Source: Streptosporangiaceae bacterium (lineage in GTDB: Bacteria; Actinomycetota; Actinomycetes; Streptosporangiales; Streptosporangiaceae). From it: a DNA stretch of 26,548 nucleotides. Positions 23,311 through 26,548 of this stretch are shown piece after piece. The stretch lies in the NCBI GenBank assembly GCA_030041195.1, contig JASHOI010000309.1, positions 1 through 26,548 of the forward strand. The letters are read 5' to 3'. Position 1 is the stretch's first letter. Each line of letters begins with the position of its first letter. Position numbers and translations under genes: made by a program. Under the pieces are notes generated by a model. The model worked only from the letters and a program-made list of their open reading frames with translations. It was not told the DNA's origin and searched no databases.

Positions 23311-24138
23311 ATGAAATTCCTGGCTCGGCTGTTCCGCTCCGGCCCTGGCCCGTCGCGGACAAGCCAGGCCGTGGCGCTTTTCCGGGCCGGGCTCGCCCGC
23401 CCGCACACGCCGGGCGGCGATCCGGACGCGCAGCGCCGGCTGTGCCGCGGGATGCCGCCGGCTGACGTCGGGCGGCGGGGGCCCAGCCTGATCGCCCGCA
23501 CCCGGTTCTTCGACGAGCGAGTGCTCGCCGCGATCTCCGCCGGAGTCCGCCAGGTCGTGATCGTCGGCGCTGGCTATGACGACCGCGCGCTCCGGTTCCG
23601 CTCGCCGGGCGTCCGCTTCTTCGAGCTTGACCATCCCGCCACCCAGGCCGACAAGGCGCGGCGGGTGCGCGCGCTGCGGGCGGCGAAACCCGGCTCCGGC
23701 GGGCCGACGCTGGCCCCGGCCGACTTCCGCGATGACGACGTCGCCGGCGTGCTCGAGGCCAGCGGGCAGGACGCTGGCCAGCCCACGCTGTTCATCTGCG
23801 AGGGCCTGCTGGTCTACCTGGACCAGCCCACCTGCGTGCGGCTGCTCGGCGCACTGCGCGCCAGGGCGGCCACCGGGAGCGAGCTCGCCGTCAGCCTCGC
23901 CACGCACCGCGAGGGCCTCGACTCCGGGCAGGTCGCCGCCGTGGCGAACGCACGGCGCGGTCACCCCCGCGAATCCTGGCTGACGATCCTGCCGGCGCCG
24001 GCCCACCTGGACCTCCTCGGCCGGGCCGGCTGGCAGGTGAACGAGCGCGTCGACGCCGCGGAGCTGGGCACGGGCGCCGAGCCGGGCCGGTCGCTGCTGG
24101 TCACCGCCCATCCGGCGGCGCGTTCCACCGCGACCTGA
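23311..24138 (+). CDS. Class I SAM-dependent methyltransferase, PPM/LCMT-like family
   Basis: A 275-residue protein of the leucine carboxyl methyltransferase-like family, abundant in actinobacteria. Seen: SAM-binding VVIVGAGYDDRALRF (82-96), the ribose-binding acidic strand FFELDHPATQADK (103-115, Glu105/Asp107), TLAPADFRDDD, and the FICEGLLVYL motif characteristic of the family. Members methylate carboxyl or hydroxyl groups of varied small molecules and lipids; the substrate here is not known. It is divergent from marR. The ATG has no classic ribosome binding site, but a CATAAG box lies about nine bases upstream (23296-23301), consistent with a short or absent leader. The N-terminal 35 residues are basic and may be flexible. 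Confidence 0.87.
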   Translation: MKFLARLFRSGPGPSRTSQAVALFRAGLARPHTPGGDPDAQRRLCRGMPPADVGRRGPSLIARTRFFDERVLAAISAGVRQVVIVGAGYDDRALRFRSPGVRFFELDHPATQADKARRVRALRAAKPGSGGPTLAPADFRDDDVAGVLEASGQDAGQPTLFICEGLLVYLDQPTCVRLLGALRARAATGSELAVSLATHREGLDSGQVAAVANARRGHPRESWLTILPAPAHLDLLGRAGWQVNERVDAAELGTGAEPGRSLLVTAHPAARSTAT

Positions 24139-24399
24139 AGAAGCCGGAAGCTGATACCGGAAGATACCGGAAGAGATTGCAATTTCTTAACAACGCGATC
24201 GATCGCCCCGAATCGCTGGACATCCACCTTACTGACCCGTAACTTATGGGAGCTACCCAGGTGGGTAGCGGTAGCGACCGTGCTATCCCGGTGCTAGCGG
24301 CAGGCGGCGCGCCACCCAGGTGGGCAGGACAGGGAGCGCGCTGTCCAGGAAGACACCGGAAACAGCGCGCTGCCGATGCAGGAACGGGTAGGGAGCGTC
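24139..24399 (+). promoter_or_regulatory. Palindrome-rich leader region before the DUF6230 gene
   Basis: This 261-base gap has no gene but several symmetric elements: direct repeats of GATACCGGAA at 24152-24173, the palindrome GCGATCGATCGC (24195-24206), the near-palindrome GCTACCCA-GG-TGGGTAGC (24252-24269), a second CACCCAGGTGGG (24313-24324), and a 10-bp stem AGCGCGCTGT (24335-24344) with ACAGCGCGCT (24362-24371). Order and spacing suggest a structured 5' leader or multiple regulator sites. I do not recognise a known riboswitch class. Confidence 0.45.
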
Positions 24400-24999
24400 A
24401 TGGTCGCAAGGCACCGAACGTCCGGATCATCTGCCGTCGGCCGGGTGAGGTGGAAGCGGCTCGCCGTGATCCTCGTCCCCGCGGGCGCTATCGCCGCCAC
24501 GCTCGTCGCACTGACCGCGCAGGGGGCGATCGCCGCCAACGTCTCCGTGTCCGGCCAGCAGTTCCTGGTCACCGCGACCCAGCTGAACGGGACCGGCTTC
24601 GAGCAATTCGGCTCGGAGGTCTCGGCCGGATCCGGCACCCAGCCGGTGATCGTTTCCGGCATCGGCTCCGCCACGCTCAGCAACCTGTGCCAGGCCGTGA
24701 AGGCGGGGCCGCTCACCCTGCGGCTCACCGCGGGCGGCAGCACGCCCGTGTCCGCGACCAACCTGATCGTCGACGCGAGCTCGCTCGCCGGGAGTTCCGC
24801 CACCTTCCACGGCATCACGATCGGCCAGGACGCGGGAACGCTCACCGCGACGCCCGGCACGGCCGGTGCCGCGGGCGGGTTCGGCGAGCAGGCCGAGTCG
24901 ATCACGATCCGCAACCTCGTCCAGCACACCTGGCTGACCACCGCTGGCACGTTCACGCTGCCGGGCCTGCACGTCAGCTTCGGCGGCAGCTGCCCGTAG
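24400..24999 (+). CDS. DUF6230 family exported protein
   Basis: A 199-residue protein of a Streptomyces-type family of unknown function. A basic N-terminus (RVRWKR) leads to a hydrophobic segment (21-42) ending GAIAAN, a signal peptide or anchor. The outside domain shows the family pattern: NVSVSGQQFLVTATQLNGTGFEQFG, ATLSNLCQ, LTAGGSTPVSATNLIVD and the end TTAGTFTLPGLHVSF. Its two Cys, in SNLCQ and in the last residues, could form a disulfide. ATG 24400 has GGGAG four bases upstream; an ATG at 24376 in frame has a poorer site. The next gene begins two bases after the stop, so the pair is translationally linked, as usual for DUF6230/DUF6114 neighbours. Confidence 0.85.
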   Translation: MVARHRTSGSSAVGRVRWKRLAVILVPAGAIAATLVALTAQGAIAANVSVSGQQFLVTATQLNGTGFEQFGSEVSAGSGTQPVIVSGIGSATLSNLCQAVKAGPLTLRLTAGGSTPVSATNLIVDASSLAGSSATFHGITIGQDAGTLTATPGTAGAAGGFGEQAESITIRNLVQHTWLTTAGTFTLPGLHVSFGGSCP

Positions 25000-25001
25000 C
25001 C

Positions 25002-26333
25002 ATGGCTGAACTCCGGCATTCGTCGTGGCGGGCGTGGCGGCGGGCCCGCCCGTTCGGGGCCGGCCTGCTGCTCGCGGCGGCCGGCCTCGAGCTGATCGGC
25101 ATCCCGCTGAGCGGCGTGCTCAGCCACGGCGCGGTCAAGCTCGTTATCTACATCGGGATCGGCGGCGTGTTCGGCGTGCTGATCGGCGTGCTGCTGATCG
25201 CGTGCGGCGTCGCCGTCTGGCTGAACCCGGCGCACCGGGTGTTCTACGGGATAGCCGGGGTGCTGCTTGGCATCCTCTCGTTCCCCGCATCCAACCTGGG
25301 CGGGTTCTTCATCGGGATGCTGCTCGCGATCGTCGGCGGTTCGATGGCGTTCGCGTGGACGCTCGCGGGTCAGCCGCCGTTCGCGGCGGCCGGGCGGACC
25401 GCCGCCGAGCGGCTGCCCGGCGATCCGCCCGGGTACGACCCCGCGGACGAGCTTGCGGACGAGTCAACGGACGAGCTTGGGTACGATCCCGCTGACGAGC
25501 TTGAGTACGACCCGGCGGACGAGCCGCCCGTGGATGAGCAGCCCGGCGGAGCGCAGCCGCGCGGCCAGCGGCAGCGGATGCTGGGGATCGCCGCGCTGCC
25601 GGCGATCGTGCTGGCCGGCGTGCTGGCAGCGCCGGGCGCCCGCACGGCAACCGCGGCGACGCAACCGTCGGGCGGGGACTGCATCCTGTTCGTCCTGTGC
25701 CTGCCCAGCCCGACCTCGACCCCCTCGCCCACGCCCAGCCCGTCGCCGGGAGCATCCGCCACGCCGACGCCGTCGGCCGGCCCGGGCTCGAGCCCGCAGT
25801 CCGGGAGCGCGGGGCACCGAGGCAAACGCGGGTCAGCGAAACGGCGCGCAGACCCCGGCGCTGGCCTGGTGGCCGCGACCGCGACCTCGGTGATCACGGC
25901 GGGCTCGGCCACCCTGGACCACCTCGCCTACCAGGGCGCCGCGAACGTGCCGGTGGCCGGCGGCGGCACCGTCCGGATGATGAAGTTCACCGCGGTGTCG
26001 GTCACGCTGAGCGGCGACGTGACCGCGACGGTGACCTCGGGTGGGGCGGGCGGGGGAAGAGACGTGGCCCGGGCAGGACCGGTGACCACGCGCACGACCA
26101 GCCCGACGCTCGCGTTCACCGGCGCCGTCGTGCTGTACGCGACCCGGCTGTCCGGCTGCCTTGGCGCGCTGTGCGTCACGCTGACCCCCGGCAACGCGGT
26201 GAGCGTGCTGCTGCAGCTGGCCGCAGGCGTGACCGGCGCGCTGACGCTGACGCTGACCAAGGTGACCACCGACCAGCCGCTGGTCACCGCCGGTACGCTG
26301 CAGGCCGGCTCGCTGAAGATCAGCTTCGTCTAG
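25002..26333 (+). CDS. DUF6114 membrane protein with long exported C-terminal region
   Basis: A 443-residue protein. Residues 1-122 are the DUF6114 domain with four membrane helices: PFGAGLLLAAAGLELIGIPLS, KLVIYIGIGGVFGVLIGVLL, a helix after LNPAHRVFYGIAGVLL, and NLGGFFIGMLLAIVGGS. An acidic linker (144-180) repeats YDPADE. A further hydrophobic segment (194-212, LGIAALPAIVLAGVLAA) is followed by QPSGGDCILFVLCLP and a Pro/Ser/Thr spacer (235-270). The C-terminal domain (about 286-443) is beta-rich with two close Cys (386, 391) and ends LVTAGTLQAGSLKISF, which resembles the TTAGTFTLPGLHVSF ending of the DUF6230 partner. Function is unknown; a membrane platform carrying an outside domain related to its neighbour is the inference. 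Confidence 0.82.
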   Translation: MAELRHSSWRAWRRARPFGAGLLLAAAGLELIGIPLSGVLSHGAVKLVIYIGIGGVFGVLIGVLLIACGVAVWLNPAHRVFYGIAGVLLGILSFPASNLGGFFIGMLLAIVGGSMAFAWTLAGQPPFAAAGRTAAERLPGDPPGYDPADELADESTDELGYDPADELEYDPADEPPVDEQPGGAQPRGQRQRMLGIAALPAIVLAGVLAAPGARTATAATQPSGGDCILFVLCLPSPTSTPSPTPSPSPGASATPTPSAGPGSSPQSGSAGHRGKRGSAKRRADPGAGLVAATATSVITAGSATLDHLAYQGAANVPVAGGGTVRMMKFTAVSVTLSGDVTATVTSGGAGGGRDVARAGPVTTRTTSPTLAFTGAVVLYATRLSGCLGALCVTLTPGNAVSVLLQLAAGVTGALTLTLTKVTTDQPLVTAGTLQAGSLKISFV

Positions 26334-26344
26334 TCCGCGGCCGC

Positions 26345-26350
26345 TAGCGT
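26345..26350 (+). promoter_or_regulatory. -10 box TAGCGT for rsmA, leaderless start
   Basis: TAGCGT lies 12 bases after the preceding stop codon and ends seven bases before the GTG of rsmA, the spacing seen before marR. No ribosome binding site precedes the GTG. Confidence 0.5.
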
Positions 26351-26357
26351 TGCGGAT

Positions 26358-26548
26358 GTGACCGAGATCCCGCCGGATCCGAGGCTGCTGGGGCCCGCCG
26401 ACATCAGGCAGATCGCGGGGCGCCTCGGCATCAGGCCGTCGAAGCGGCTCGGCCAGAACTTCGTGACCGACCCGGGCACCGTGCGCCGGATCACCGCGCT
26501 GGCCGGCCTGAACGCCGCCGACGTCGTGCTCGAGGTCGGCCCCGGATT
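26358..26548 (+). CDS. rsmA: 16S rRNA (adenine-1518/1519 N6) dimethyltransferase RsmA (KsgA), N-terminal part
   Basis: The visible 63 codons match the start of RsmA/KsgA, which dimethylates two adenines in helix 45 of 16S rRNA with S-adenosylmethionine. Seen: [33 protein letters not shown], where [10 protein letters not shown] is the family's conserved RNA/SAM-binding start, and [12 protein letters not shown] motif I, at the window edge. The reading frame continues beyond the window. In actinobacteria rsmA usually lies downstream of metG, tatD and rpf, and before ispE. GTG 26358 is preferred, based on homology length and the TAGCGT box. Confidence 0.95.
   Translation, partial: MTEIPPDPRLLGPADIRQIAGRLGIRPSKRLGQNFVTDPGTVRRITALAGLNAADVVLEVGPG

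Noticed and set aside
24139..24399. Known riboswitch (for example a ydaO-type cyclic di-AMP element) before the secreted protein
   Set aside because: The conserved core sequences were not recognisable; only generic symmetric elements are seen.

Overview
The window is chromosomal DNA of a very GC-rich actinobacterium. Support comes from the near-universal G/C third positions, GTG starts, short TAGCGT/TAGCCT -10 boxes placed directly before start codons, an actinobacterial Pls/PosA-type peptide synthetase, a SigR-like ECF sigma factor, a protein O-mannosyltransferase next to rsmI, a metG-tatD...rsmA block, and a DUF6230/DUF6114 gene pair. The exact order cannot be read from the sequence; a Streptosporangiales- or Streptomyces-like relative fits best. 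No rRNA, tRNA, CRISPR array, insertion sequence or integrase was found.

Layout. (1) 1-1991, minus: the N-terminal 663 residues (adenylation domain plus carrier domain) of a Pls/PosA-family NRPS that runs off the left edge. (2) 2180-2950: a crotonase-fold enoyl-CoA hydratase, divergent from it. (3) 3076-6654: a large GT2 / CDP-glycerol glycerophosphotransferase fusion for teichoic-acid-like polymers. (4) 6655-9186: a compact unit made of a membrane M50 metallopeptidase with a PqqD/RRE-like N-terminus, a 69-residue Cys-free peptide with a near-perfect ribosome binding site, and a divergent XRE-type regulator, with two TGTACG-N8-CGTAC operators between them. This looks like a minimal RiPP-like system and is the best candidate for something undescribed. 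(5) 9264-12245, minus: two surface proteins, a very long Ala/Pro/Thr/Val repeat protein and a LysM protein with a tandem-duplicated C-terminal module. (6) 12654-14258: a GT-C membrane glycosyltransferase; 14316-14900: a SigR-like sigma factor without a neighbouring anti-sigma; 15088-16656: a protein O-mannosyltransferase. (7) 16702-20491: rsmI, metG and tatD, with a perfect 18-bp inverted repeat between rsmI and metG. (8) 20615-26333: an MMPL transporter with a convergent MarR regulator, a PPM/LCMT-type methyltransferase, and a DUF6230 + DUF6114 pair. (9) 26358 to the end: the start of rsmA (ksgA).

How the parts may work together. Much of the window concerns the cell envelope: teichoic-acid-type polymer synthesis, LysM and mucin-like surface proteins, GT-C glycosyltransferases that could glycosylate such proteins, an MMPL exporter and the DUF6230/6114 pair. 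The RNA/translation housekeeping genes (rsmI, metG, tatD, rsmA) form the conserved backbone. The accessory MMPL-MarR-methyltransferase-DUF block sits between tatD and rsmA, where many actinobacteria carry an Rpf gene.
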